Assembly (NCBI RefSeq): GCF_000013705.1
Contig: NC_007947.1
Span: 1,736,001 to 1,800,000 of the forward strand
Length of the DNA: 64,000 nt
Direction: 5' to 3'
Source: Methylobacillus flagellatus KT
GTDB taxonomy: Bacteria > Pseudomonadota > Gammaproteobacteria > Burkholderiales > Methylophilaceae
Part shown: piece by piece, positions 8,914 to 17,810 of the stretch
How the letters are laid out: every line of letters begins with the position of its first letter
Numbering within the stretch: the stretch's first letter is position 1
The notes under the pieces: generated by a model
Told to the model about the DNA's origin: nothing
The model's input: the letters and a program-made list of their open reading frames with translations, nothing else
Databases searched by the model: none
Program-made: the position numbers and the translations under genes

Positions 8914-10365
8914 ATGAAAACAATAAAACGACCGCCCGGACTATGGACTACGATAACCCTGTGCAGCTTGCTGGCAACGGGATGCGGCTATCAGCAATAC
9001 CAGGCTCATCCGCTTGTGGCAGCCCATGGACATGTCTCATTACGGGCGCACGATACGGGAGATAGCGGCTTTCTAGCCTATTTGCACGAGGAGGGCTATG
9101 ACAGCCGTCCTGAGCAATGGGGCTGGCAAGAGCTGATGCTCTGCACGCTGTATTTTCATCCAGACCTTGATGTTGCCCGCGCCCAATTAAGCCGCGCCAT
9201 AGCCGCCATTACCACTGCGGAACAGCGCCCCAACCCCAGTGTTTCTATTGCTGCAGGCCGCCGCAATGAGCCGGAGGTGCCAGAGGTTTATAGCCTACGC
9301 TTCAACATCCCAATCGAAACGGCCGGCAAGCGCCAGGCCAGGATAGATATGGCGTCCAACCTTTCTGAGAGTGCACGCCTCAATATTGCCCAGACGACGT
9401 GGAATCTTCGCTACCGGCTGCTTTCAAGCTGGATAGAGTTCAATGCCGCGCACCAGAACCTCACTATGCTGAAAGAAGAGGTGCAATTACGTAGTGAGAT
9501 CGTTTCCATGCTTACACTGCGTTTGCAGGCCGGCATGATTTCAAGCGTAGAACTGAGTAACGCCAAACTGCAATGGCAGAAATCACAACAAGCCCTGGTC
9601 GAAGAGCAAGGCCGCATTGACGAACTCAAGACCCAGCTTGCCAGCAATGTGGGCCTGCCGCTTGACAAGTTTGAACAGCTGCCGTTGCAGCTACATGCCA
9701 CCAGCCAGTTGTTCGAAATGCAGCGCGATCTTGATATTGCCAATCTCATTGATACCACAGCACAAGACGCTGCCCTGCTCAACCGGGTGGATATCCGGGC
9801 AGGGCTGGCAGCCTATGCTGCGAGCGAGGCGCGCCTGCGCCTGGAAATCGCACGACAGTATCCCGACATCCATCTGGGCCCCTCATATAACTATGAAGAG
9901 GGATTCCACATTTGGTCGCTAGGCATTACCAGTCTCCTGAACGTGCTCCATCGCAACCAGGGGCTGATTGCTGAAGCCAAAGCGTTGCGCGAAACGGAAG
10001 CAGCACAATTCGAAGCGTTGCAAGCCCGAGTCATCGCCACCATGGACAGTGCCCGGAGCCGGTACCGTTCTGCACTCCTGGCGCTTGAGCAAGCCAGAAG
10101 TTTGTACGACACCCAGCGAACCCAGACGGAGCAGGCCAGGCTGCGTTTCGAGCATGGCTTTGCCGATCGCCTGGAGCTTTCTACTTATCAACTTGAAAAT
10201 GTGCTGGCCAGGCAGCGCTTCCTTGCCGCCGAATACCAGGTACAACGTGCGGCCGCCGCACTTGAGGACAGTATGCAATTGCCGTTGGAGAACCTCGACT
10301 CCTTGACATCGTCTTCACGCCGTCCTGCCCTCCACCACCCATTTGCCGAGGAAGCCGCTTCATGA
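8914..10365 (+). CDS. TolC/CusC/CzcC-type outer-membrane efflux lipoprotein
   Basis: About 483 residues. The predicted N-terminus is a lipoprotein signal (MKTIKRPPGLW, hydrophobic stretch ending LATGC). Two outer-membrane-efflux-protein repeats follow, each a long alpha-hairpin. Examples are 'FHPDLDVARAQLSRA', 'QRPNPSVSIAAGRR', 'NVGLPLDKFEQLPL' and the second-repeat segment 'FEHGFADRLELSTYQLENVLA'. It forms the outer-membrane and periplasmic tunnel of a tripartite pump with the next two genes; its stop overlaps the next start by 4 bp. An upstream ATG at 8848 would add 22 residues lacking signal character, so 8914 is chosen, though its ribosome site is poor and a GTG at 8896 is possible. Substrate unknown. 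Confidence 0.88.
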   Translation: MKTIKRPPGLWTTITLCSLLATGCGYQQYQAHPLVAAHGHVSLRAHDTGDSGFLAYLHEEGYDSRPEQWGWQELMLCTLYFHPDLDVARAQLSRAIAAITTAEQRPNPSVSIAAGRRNEPEVPEVYSLRFNIPIETAGKRQARIDMASNLSESARLNIAQTTWNLRYRLLSSWIEFNAAHQNLTMLKEEVQLRSEIVSMLTLRLQAGMISSVELSNAKLQWQKSQQALVEEQGRIDELKTQLASNVGLPLDKFEQLPLQLHATSQLFEMQRDLDIANLIDTTAQDAALLNRVDIRAGLAAYAASEARLRLEIARQYPDIHLGPSYNYEEGFHIWSLGITSLLNVLHRNQGLIAEAKALRETEAAQFEALQARVIATMDSARSRYRSALLALEQARSLYDTQRTQTEQARLRFEHGFADRLELSTYQLENVLARQRFLAAEYQVQRAAAALEDSMQLPLENLDSLTSSSRRPALHHPFAEEAAS

Positions 10366-11414
10366 GCAAGAAAGCTGTTGCCGTCATCATCGTCCAGGCC
10401 TGCATGATCGTGGTACTGCTCTGGCTGCTAGTGTTGTTCAGTAAGGATGAATTCGAGGCATTCAATGAAGAGGAGGAAATTGAAAGCCCTCATCGCATAC
10501 ATACTGAGGGGGGCATCAGCACCATCATATTGAGTATGGAAACCCAGCAGCAAAGCGATATCCGTACCGAAACGCTCACGCAAGCCAAGCATTTGCCAAT
10601 ACTAGAGGGCCTCGGCAGCGTGCTCAGCCTGGACGGGCTATTGAACCTACGCACCCAATACATGAAAGCCTTGGGCGACCTTGCCGTTGCCCAGGCATCC
10701 TTGGTCAACAGTAAGAATGATTATGAGCGCCTGTCACTGCTCAACCAGCATGACCGCAATATTTCAGACCGCATGCTGGTAGCAGCAGAGGCCTTGTACA
10801 AAAGCGACCTTGCCAAGCTGCAAGCACACGAGGCAGCGCTGGACAACCTACGGCACACAGCTCGCCAACAATGGGGAGAAACCTTGGGTCTAGGCATGCT
10901 GGAGCCTAAACCCAGTGCTGACATTCAAGCATTGCTCGAATACAGGCAGGTGCTGCTGCGCATCGTCCTGCCTCCGCAACAAGATAAACCCACTGCAAAT
11001 TTGCAGGTGACCCCGGTAGGCAGCGGCATCTCCCCTATCACGGCTCACTTGCTTGCCTTGTCTCCACAAGCCGATCCTGTACTGCAAGGCAAAACCTATT
11101 TTTATACCGCCCCGGCCGCCAATCTACGCGCAGGCATGCGCCTCAGCACCCGGGAGCTGGACACGCAGAACATGATGACCGGCGTAGTGATCCCACAACA
11201 AGCTGTCGTCTGGTATGGCGGCAAGGCATGGGTGTACCGCAAACAAGACGTCGAGAAATTTGTGCGTGAACCCATCAGCACGGAAATCGAAAGTGACAAT
11301 GGCTGGTTCAACCATGGCAAGCTCAGGCCTGGTGACACCATCGTGACCAGCGGTGCTCAATTGCTGCTCTCGGAAGAGCTCAAGTACCAGATCACCAACG
11401 AGAACGATGATTAG
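10362..11414 (+). CDS. RND periplasmic adaptor (membrane-fusion) protein
   Basis: A 350-residue protein with one N-terminal membrane anchor (about residues 5-27) followed by an acidic patch (FEAFNEEEEIE). A helical-hairpin region at about 100-160 ('AVAQASLVNSKNDYERLSLL', split: AVAQASLVNSK/NDYERLSLL) and a C-terminal beta domain ending 'LRPGDTIVTSGAQLLLSEEL' follow; the latter is the hallmark C-terminus of CusB/CzcB-type adaptors. It bridges the outer-membrane factor and the RND pump. It is shorter than typical CzcB proteins and I do not see the first half of the lipoyl domain clearly. It lacks the Met/His-rich N-terminal metal sites of CusB, which argues against copper/silver. Confidence 0.82.
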   Translation: MSKKAVAVIIVQACMIVVLLWLLVLFSKDEFEAFNEEEEIESPHRIHTEGGISTIILSMETQQQSDIRTETLTQAKHLPILEGLGSVLSLDGLLNLRTQYMKALGDLAVAQASLVNSKNDYERLSLLNQHDRNISDRMLVAAEALYKSDLAKLQAHEAALDNLRHTARQQWGETLGLGMLEPKPSADIQALLEYRQVLLRIVLPPQQDKPTANLQVTPVGSGISPITAHLLALSPQADPVLQGKTYFYTAPAANLRAGMRLSTRELDTQNMMTGVVIPQQAVVWYGGKAWVYRKQDVEKFVREPISTEIESDNGWFNHGKLRPGDTIVTSGAQLLLSEELKYQITNENDD

Positions 11415-11427
11415 GAGCTGATACCCC

Positions 11428-14400
11428 ATGATGTCGGCCCTGATCCGTTTTTCCATACGTCACAGCGGCGTGATGGTAGCACTGGCACTCATGCTGGTGG
11501 TCTATGGCGTCTACAAGACAGTACATAGCCCCCTCGATGTCTTTCCCGAGTTCGCCCCGACCCAGCTAGTCATCCAAACCGAATCTCCCGGCCTATCGGC
11601 CGAATTGGTCGAGTCGCTGGTTACCCAACCCTTGGAAAGTGGTATTGCAGGCACCGTCGGCATCACCAGCATACGCTCCCAGTCCATTCCCGGACTGTCC
11701 GTCATCACGGTGATCTTCGACGAATCCACCGATATCTACCGCAACCGACAGGTAGTCGCCGAACGGCTTTCCACGCTGAGCAACACGTTGCCTACAGGTA
11801 TTGTCCCCAATATCACGCCACTGACCTCCTCCGCCAGCACGGTGCTTGGCATCGGGCTCACGTCGGACATCAGGACGCTCAGCGAACTGCGCACATTGGT
11901 GGACTGGACCATCAAGCCACATTTGATGTCCGTGCAGGGAGTGGCGGATGTCAATGTGTTTGGAGGCCAGGTCCGGCAGTTTCATATTCAAGTGGATCCT
12001 GCCAAGTTGGTGCGCTACAACGTGTCGCTGCAGCAAGTCGTGGATGCAGTCAGCCGCAGTACCGCCATCCGCGGCGCAGGCTTCATCGAGAACAATAACC
12101 AGCGCATCATCATCAATACAGAAGGCCAAGCCCTGGATCCACAGCAACTGGCGCGCACTGCCCTGCTACATTTAGCAGGCCAGACACTGCGCATCAGCGA
12201 CATCGGCCAGGTCGTTGAGGGTGCAGCACCGTCTATCAGCGCCGCGGCCATCAATGGTCATGACGGGATATACCTGTCGATACAATCACAACTCGGGGCC
12301 AACACCAAGGGCGTCACACAGGCAGTGGAATCGGCTCTGGCAGAACTCGGACCCGTTCTGGATGCACGTGAGGTCACGCTGCATCCCGCATTGTTTCGGC
12401 CGGCCAACTTTATCGAGACTGCCATCGATAGTGTGCAGATTGACATCCTCATAGGTTCTGCTCTCGTCATCGGCATCTTGTTCCTGTTTCTGTTCAATGT
12501 CCGCGCCGCACTGATTTCCGCAACTGCGATCCCTCTCTCGCTCCTTGCCGCCATCCTGATACTCCAGCAATTTGGCATTGGCCTCAACATCATGCTACTG
12601 GGTGGCCTGGCCATTGCGCTCGGCGAGGTAGTGGACGATGCCATCATCGACTCGGAAAACATCTTTCGCCGCATTCGGGAAAACCGGCTGCTGCCAACGC
12701 CTGCACCGCTGCACCAGGTTGTGTTCCAGGCTTCCATGGAAGTACGCAGCTCAGTAGTGTATGCCACGTTCATCGTGGCACTGGTCTTTCTACCCCTCCT
12801 GATGATAGACGGCGTGGCCGGCAAGCTGTTTGCCCCATTGGGCCTAGCCTACATTGTGGCAATCATGGCTTCGCTGGTCATTGCGCTGACCGTGACGCCT
12901 GCTCTGTGTTATCTGCTACTTGGTCAATCCGCCAACCTGGAAACGGAGGACTCACCTATCATCCGCCTGATCAAGCGCCACTATGTGCGTTGCCTACGAG
13001 TGATCGAACAGCATTACAAAATCCTGATCGGCGCCACCTTGATGCTGATTGCCCTGGGCCTGACTACCTTGCCGCTGTTCAAGACCCAGTTTATCCCCAG
13101 CCTGCACGAAGGCCACTACATCATGCACATGACGGCCGTGCCCGGTACCTCGGAACAAGAATCCCTGCGTATCGGCAGGAAAGTCACCGAAGTGTTGCAG
13201 AGCATCGATGGGGTACGCTCGGTGGCTCAATGGGTAGGCCGTGCGCCAAACGCAGCAGACACCTTCGGCACCCATTACAGCGAGTTCGAAATCGAGATCG
13301 GCTCGCTTTCAGGCGCAGAACAACGACGCATCCTCGAAGAAATCCGGGAAAAGCTATCCGGCGTAGATGATGACGGGCCTGGTTATCCTGGATTCGTCGG
13401 GGTCAACTTTGCAATCAATACCTTCTTGACCGAACGCATCGAGGAAACAATTTCCGGTTATGCCGCCCCTCTGGTCGTCAACATTTACGGGCGAGACCTC
13501 GACGGGCTAAACCGCGATGCAGCAGCAGTGGCCACAGCATTGGCCGACACCCCGGGAGCCACCGATGTCACGATTCAATCTCCACCGGGCACTCCCGAGC
13601 TGGTCATCAGGCTGCTGCCGGAAAAACTGCTGCAATTCGGACTGCATCCGAGCGACGTGTTGGATACCATCCGCATTGCCTATGAAAGTATGCCGGTGAA
13701 CCAGGTCTACCATGGCAATCGCATCATTGGCGTAGCAGTAGTGCTTGCGCCCGACGCGAGGCAAAATATCCAGCAGGTAGGCAACCTGCCCTTGCGCAAC
13801 ATTGAAGGCCGCATGCTCCAGCTCAAGGATGTGGCGGATATCCGCCAGGAAAACGGACCGTCGAAAATCCTGCACCAAGGTGCAAAGCGCATCCAGACCA
13901 TCACGGCTAACGTCAAGGAAGGCGACATCCAGGCCTTTTATGAGCGCGCGCGGCATAAGATCGATACCGACGTGACCCTATCCCCTGGCAACTATCTCGC
14001 ATTCAGCGGCGAAGCCCAGGCCGGCAGCCAGGCAAGCCGGGAGCTCATCGCCCACTCATTGCTAGCGCTCGGCGGCATATTCCTGCTGCTTTATATCGCG
14101 CTTGGCAACCTGCGTAACCTGCTGCTGACCTTTTTCAACCTGCCATTTGCCTTGATTGGCGGTATCTTTGCCGCCGTCATGGCCGGAGGCTGGATATCAA
14201 TCGGCTCCATGGTAGGATTCGTCACTTTGTTCGGCATCACCTTGCGCAATTCCATCATGCTGATTTCTCATTATCAGCACCTGATCGACCATGAGGGCTT
14301 GGAATGGAACCTGGATACTGCCATTCGCGGTGCATCGGAGCGGCTGCCCTCCATCCTCATGACGGCGCTCGTCACCGGCCTGGGATTATTGCCCCTCGCC

Positions 14401-14568
14401 ATCGGCAGCGGAGAACCAGGTCGCGAGATCGAAGGTCCCATGGCCACCATCATTGTCGGCGGGCTGGTCACCTCCACCTTGCTCAACCTGCTCATCATGC
14501 CTGCCATCATGCTGCATCTGGGACGCTTCGAAAAGAAGCCTGTGTATATGCAGGCGCCGGTGGCCTGA
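11428..14568 (+). CDS. Heavy-metal-type RND efflux pump (CzcA/CusA family)
   Basis: A 1046-residue inner-membrane proton-driven pump. It has the RND plan of TM1 (about 10-30), a large periplasmic loop, TM2-6 (about 335-500), a second loop and TM8-12 (about 870-1030). The N-terminal 'FPEFAPTQLVIQTESPGLSAE' (split: FPEFAPTQLVI/QTESPGLSAE) is typical of the heavy-metal-efflux subgroup. The TM4 proton-relay region reads 'GEVVDDAIIDSENIFRRIRE', keeping the Asp-Asp and Glu of the family in place of the classical VDGAVVxVEN of CzcA. So it is a divergent member and the transported metal or compound cannot be read from the sequence. Ribosome site AGGAG 10 bp upstream. Third gene of the operon. Confidence 0.9.
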   Translation: MMSALIRFSIRHSGVMVALALMLVVYGVYKTVHSPLDVFPEFAPTQLVIQTESPGLSAELVESLVTQPLESGIAGTVGITSIRSQSIPGLSVITVIFDESTDIYRNRQVVAERLSTLSNTLPTGIVPNITPLTSSASTVLGIGLTSDIRTLSELRTLVDWTIKPHLMSVQGVADVNVFGGQVRQFHIQVDPAKLVRYNVSLQQVVDAVSRSTAIRGAGFIENNNQRIIINTEGQALDPQQLARTALLHLAGQTLRISDIGQVVEGAAPSISAAAINGHDGIYLSIQSQLGANTKGVTQAVESALAELGPVLDAREVTLHPALFRPANFIETAIDSVQIDILIGSALVIGILFLFLFNVRAALISATAIPLSLLAAILILQQFGIGLNIMLLGGLAIALGEVVDDAIIDSENIFRRIRENRLLPTPAPLHQVVFQASMEVRSSVVYATFIVALVFLPLLMIDGVAGKLFAPLGLAYIVAIMASLVIALTVTPALCYLLLGQSANLETEDSPIIRLIKRHYVRCLRVIEQHYKILIGATLMLIALGLTTLPLFKTQFIPSLHEGHYIMHMTAVPGTSEQESLRIGRKVTEVLQSIDGVRSVAQWVGRAPNAADTFGTHYSEFEIEIGSLSGAEQRRILEEIREKLSGVDDDGPGYPGFVGVNFAINTFLTERIEETISGYAAPLVVNIYGRDLDGLNRDAAAVATALADTPGATDVTIQSPPGTPELVIRLLPEKLLQFGLHPSDVLDTIRIAYESMPVNQVYHGNRIIGVAVVLAPDARQNIQQVGNLPLRNIEGRMLQLKDVADIRQENGPSKILHQGAKRIQTITANVKEGDIQAFYERARHKIDTDVTLSPGNYLAFSGEAQAGSQASRELIAHSLLALGGIFLLLYIALGNLRNLLLTFFNLPFALIGGIFAAVMAGGWISIGSMVGFVTLFGITLRNSIMLISHYQHLIDHEGLEWNLDTAIRGASERLPSILMTALVTGLGLLPLAIGSGEPGREIEGPMATIIVGGLVTSTLLNLLIMPAIMLHLGRFEKKPVYMQAPVA

Positions 14569-14596
14569 AGGTTGGGATTCTCTGTAAAATAGCCGC

Positions 14597-14791
14597 ATGG
14601 AATCGGCAAGAAAATGGATTCTGCTGGCGTTACTGTGGTCTACGCCGCTCGCTGCGGCCCCTGCTCCCTGGTATCTCTGGCAAAGCAAGCTGGATGGCCA
14701 GCTGGTTTGCCTGCAGACTTCACCTGGCCCAGGCTGGACTTTAGCCAAAGGGCCATTCAAGGATAACGACTGCCGCCATAGAAGCGGCTGA
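14597..14791 (+). CDS. Small exported protein of the RND operon (64 aa)
   Basis: A 64-residue protein with a clear Sec signal (ESARKWILLALLWSTPLAAA, cleavage after AAA near residue 21). The mature part of about 43 residues holds two cysteines (in 'LVCLQT' and 'DNDCRH') that could form a disulfide, and ends GPFKDNDCRHRSG. It starts 28 bp after the pump gene and 24 bp before sugE, so it is probably part of the operon. Function unknown; its position suggests a periplasmic accessory to the pump. Confidence 0.65.
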   Translation: MESARKWILLALLWSTPLAAAPAPWYLWQSKLDGQLVCLQTSPGPGWTLAKGPFKDNDCRHRSG

Positions 14792-14815
14792 CACAATACT
14801 CATCAAGGATTTTTC

Positions 14816-15133
14816 ATGGCTTGGCTCACCCTATTCGTTGCGGGCTTGTTCGAAATCGTGTGGGCGGTAGGCCTCAAATATAGTCACGGCTTCACGCGAT
14901 TCTGGCCTAGCCTCGGCACCATCGTCGCCATGGCGCTCAGTGTGGTGCTGCTGAGCCTGGCGATGCGCTCCCTGCCAATGGGAACTGCCTATGCCATCTG
15001 GGTAGGGATTGGGGCTGTGGGCACCGTGATCATGGGCATTTTCCTGTTCAACGAACCGACCAGCCTCGTTCGCTTGTTCAGTGTGGCCCTCATCATTGTC
15101 GGTATCATTGGACTCAAGCTGGCAACACCATAG
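14816..15133 (+). CDS. sugE: SugE/Gdx-type small multidrug resistance transporter
   Basis: A 105-residue, four-helix SMR protein. The essential membrane glutamate is in '[17 protein letters not shown]', and the family segment '[16 protein letters not shown]' is present. '[11 protein letters not shown]' and '[11 protein letters not shown]' are characteristic of the SugE/Gdx subgroup (guanidinium and quaternary ammonium export) rather than EmrE. The gene is 24 bp downstream of the small exported protein, so it likely belongs to the same transcript. There is no room for a guanidine riboswitch. It converges on tadG with only 11 bp between. Confidence 0.9.
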   Translation: MAWLTLFVAGLFEIVWAVGLKYSHGFTRFWPSLGTIVAMALSVVLLSLAMRSLPMGTAYAIWVGIGAVGTVIMGIFLFNEPTSLVRLFSVALIIVGIIGLKLATP

Positions 15134-15144
15134 TATTGAAGTCA

Positions 15145-16773
15145 TCACCGGATCAATGCTTGCGTACTGCCCGAGTTCACATCGTCAAGGATGACAGTGA
15201 CACCGTCAATATTGATGCCAAGCAACTGTAATAATGGGTCGAGAATTGACCCGGTCACGACTGCCAACAGGGGAACGACCAATGTTCTCACGATGGGATC
15301 CAGTATTCCGCCCAAATCAAGGCCTAGCACCTTAATATCGAGGCTTCCCGCCTGAGCAAATCCGGCCAGGCTACGCCCTAGTCCACTATAGCTATTCAAT
15401 TCCATGGGCAAGCTTGCTTTGGCAGGATGTTCTACCGAGAAGGTCATGGTACTGGGGGCAGCTTGTGCGATTGGCACATTCAAGCCAATTTCTGCCAGAG
15501 GTATCAATCCCAATAAAAGATTCACCTTGGCCGGTGCTTCATTTTCACTATTGGTCAACCTCAATGCGGCAAGTCCGGGGTATGCATTGACAACGACTTG
15601 CGTTCTTCCTGGCCCTGAAGGCTTGATCTCCATCAGCTCTGCCCGACCAGTCCCAACATCGAGACTGAGCCGAAGGTCAATGGAGGCAAGCAACACATTA
15701 ACCTTAATAATGGTTTCTGTCCGGACTTGCGCTGTCCTGGCTATCGTACATGCGGCGCTGCTCATGCCGCCTGCAGGGGGGCCGATCACCAACTGCGGAG
15801 GCTCTATAATCCTGATTCTGGTTAAAACCTCAGCCAACCCCGGCAGGCTGACAGCCAAAGGCAGGTCAATGAAATTGTTACCATTGGCAACAAAAGCAGC
15901 TGTCGTAATGAGATTCAGGAGGTTGACTTGAGTGCTTGCCACCGCATTAGGGTCTGGATTGGATATTTTCACGACATCCCCCAGCCTCAAGTCCAGGGAA
16001 TTTACTGTGCGCGTAGCCAAGTACCCCAAGCTCTCAACGACAGAACCCAGGCCAGGGTCAGACGCACTGCCTTGCCGATCCACTGTTGTCTGCAGCAGCG
16101 TGAAGAAATCTCCTAGTGAGATATTCGCATTCAACAGTTCCGACACTGATCCAACATTGGGGCTCGCGTTCACCAAATCAAGCAAATGAATGTTGGTTCT
16201 CAAAAGCCCATCATATGAAAGTAAGCGGACGTCAGCCCCCAAAATACTTCCCAGCAAATTGTTCAATAAGTTGACATTTGCAATCGTGGAACCAACACGA
16301 AACATGGCATAGGGCGTACGCACAGCCCCCACAGCTTCCGTCCGCAACACAATCCTTTGATTGAATATTCCGCCCGCAAACAAGCTGGAAGGCACTTCCT
16401 GCGTTGCCAGGACACGCACTGCACTGCGTTCGTTATTCGCAGCGAATGTACGTATGCCATCACTATCTGTATGGTACCCACCCAATTGCACTGCATTGGG
16501 AGCTGCAAGCAAATTCCCCTGATACCCATTGGCTGCAGCAGCTGCCTGTGCCGCTGCCTTGTATGCCTCACTGCTGTTATTCTGTGCACATCCGCCCACT
16601 TGCCCGCCGGCTGCAATGGCCGCCATGTCGGCAATGTTCTGGAGCTTGCGCTTCTCCATCCATAGGCGCCCACTATCGACGGCGACAGCCACGAACAGCA
16701 CCGCCATCAGGAGCGTCAGAACACCGAACAGGCCAATAGCGCCTTGCTGTTTTTTTTTGGTGTTTTTATGCAT
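15145..16773 (-). CDS. tadG: TadG-like pilus assembly protein
   Basis: A 542-residue protein with an N-terminal Tad_N (TadE/G-like) segment. A basic start (HKNTKKKQQGAIGLFGVLT) leads into one membrane span (about 15-35), then 'AVDSGRLWMEKRKLQNIADMAAIAA' (split: AVDSGRLWMEKRKL/QNIADMAAIAA), the diagnostic motif of TadG-type proteins. The remainder is a large, exported, beta-rich region with no recognised domain; I see no von Willebrand A motif (DxSxS), which many TadG proteins carry. Last gene of the Tad locus; likely a minor pseudopilin-like or anchoring component in the periplasm. Confidence 0.82.
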   Translation of the reverse strand: MHKNTKKKQQGAIGLFGVLTLLMAVLFVAVAVDSGRLWMEKRKLQNIADMAAIAAGGQVGGCAQNNSSEAYKAAAQAAAAANGYQGNLLAAPNAVQLGGYHTDSDGIRTFAANNERSAVRVLATQEVPSSLFAGGIFNQRIVLRTEAVGAVRTPYAMFRVGSTIANVNLLNNLLGSILGADVRLLSYDGLLRTNIHLLDLVNASPNVGSVSELLNANISLGDFFTLLQTTVDRQGSASDPGLGSVVESLGYLATRTVNSLDLRLGDVVKISNPDPNAVASTQVNLLNLITTAAFVANGNNFIDLPLAVSLPGLAEVLTRIRIIEPPQLVIGPPAGGMSSAACTIARTAQVRTETIIKVNVLLASIDLRLSLDVGTGRAELMEIKPSGPGRTQVVVNAYPGLAALRLTNSENEAPAKVNLLLGLIPLAEIGLNVPIAQAAPSTMTFSVEHPAKASLPMELNSYSGLGRSLAGFAQAGSLDIKVLGLDLGGILDPIVRTLVVPLLAVVTGSILDPLLQLLGINIDGVTVILDDVNSGSTQALIR

Positions 16774-16782
16774 CGCCCATCA

Positions 16783-17052
16783 TCATTGACGGCTGAACTG
16801 GCCTGGGTCAAAGCGTTCGGGAATAGGCCGCGTAAAGCTTTCAAGATACCTTTTATGGATATTTTCCATGACAGGACCTGAAAGATGCTGTTTGTTCAAG
16901 GATGCCTGGCTGCCTTGTCGTTGCAGCTCCAGCCATTGTTCTGCCTGCGTCAGGGGCTTTCCCTCGGAATCCAGGTTGTCCACCTCCGCCAAAGCATTTA
17001 TAGAGAGTATGCTCACGGATAACAGGACGATTAATTGTCGTTTCACCATCAT
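16783..17052 (-). CDS. Small exported protein of the Tad locus (89 aa)
   Basis: An 89-residue protein with a Sec signal (MMVKRQLIVLLSVSILSINALA) and a charged mature part of about 66 residues containing 'QAEQWLELQRQGSQAS' and ending 'ERFDPGQFSRQ'. The start at 17052 overlaps the stop of the upstream TPR gene (ATGATG/TGA) and has a strong GGAGG site 7 bp upstream, so it is translationally coupled. A longer frame to 17112 lies wholly inside the upstream gene and is not used. No family recognised; short proteins of this sort occur between tadD and tadG in betaproteobacterial Tad loci, so a pilus accessory role is inferred. Confidence 0.7.
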   Translation of the reverse strand: MMVKRQLIVLLSVSILSINALAEVDNLDSEGKPLTQAEQWLELQRQGSQASLNKQHLSGPVMENIHKRYLESFTRPIPERFDPGQFSRQ

Positions 17053-17807
17053 TGCACTGCCTCCAATCTGGGACTCAAAATGCCAGTACATAGCTGGGTA
17101 TTGCCATAGCAACCACCCAATGAGAATTGCTGACGCTGGTTGACCTTGAATGCAGGCAGGCCGCTGGCTTGGCGAATTTCCTGCAGATACTGTTCTGCGA
17201 TGCTGAAGTCTTTTGCAAGCTGTGTGGCACGTTCGTCCTGGCCCGTCTTGTACATCAGCATAATGAGGTTATGGATGGCGAGCCGATTATTACCATCCAG
17301 CTCGATCGCGGTAAGCAGTTCGCTCAGCGCTGCCTGATGGTCGCCGTACATCATCAGCGCATAGCCATAATCCCCCCTGACCTTGCTATCCACAGGCATC
17401 ATCCTGCTCGCCACTTTAAGGAAGCCAATGGCAGTCTCGTGCTGCTCCTGCATTTCAGCCAGCAAGCCCAATCCCTGATATGCCAGGCCCCCGACGCAGC
17501 TCGAGATCAATTGCTGGTACAACTCTCCCGCCTGTTCAAACTGTGCCGTCTGGCGCAAGGCATGGGCACGGTACAAACGGGCTACAGGCAAATCCAGCTT
17601 TGCCGCATCCAGAAATGCCAGTGCAGCATAGGCCTTGCCTTCGGCGAGCACCTTGGCAATCATTTCCAGTTGCGTTCTGTCTTCCTGTGTCATTTCCGCA
17701 CAGCCACGTTTCCCGTCTTTCTGTTCTTTGCCGTCCGCCAGTACAGGCAATGCTGGCAATGAAAGGCCAGCAATGCACAATACGGTGATCCATCGATATA
17801 TTTTCAT
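17049..17807 (-). CDS. tadD: TadD-like tetratricopeptide-repeat protein
   Basis: A 252-residue exported protein with signal peptide (MKIYRWITVLCIAGLSL, cleavage near PVLA-DG at about residue 25), then tetratricopeptide repeats at about 70-190. Examples are 'LAYQGLGLLAEMQEQHETAI' and 'VRGDYGYALMMYGDHQAALS'. TadD proteins are TPR lipoproteins or periplasmic proteins needed for Flp pilus assembly. This one lacks a lipobox cysteine at the cleavage site. Located directly after tadC (3-bp gap). Confidence 0.82.
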   Translation of the reverse strand: MKIYRWITVLCIAGLSLPALPVLADGKEQKDGKRGCAEMTQEDRTQLEMIAKVLAEGKAYAALAFLDAAKLDLPVARLYRAHALRQTAQFEQAGELYQQLISSCVGGLAYQGLGLLAEMQEQHETAIGFLKVASRMMPVDSKVRGDYGYALMMYGDHQAALSELLTAIELDGNNRLAIHNLIMLMYKTGQDERATQLAKDFSIAEQYLQEIRQASGLPAFKVNQRQQFSLGGCYGNTQLCTGILSPRLEAVQ

Positions 17808-17810
17808 TTC

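Noticed and set aside
14792..14815. Possible guanidine riboswitch before sugE
   Set aside because: Only 24 bp separate sugE from the upstream gene; there is no room for a known guanidine aptamer.
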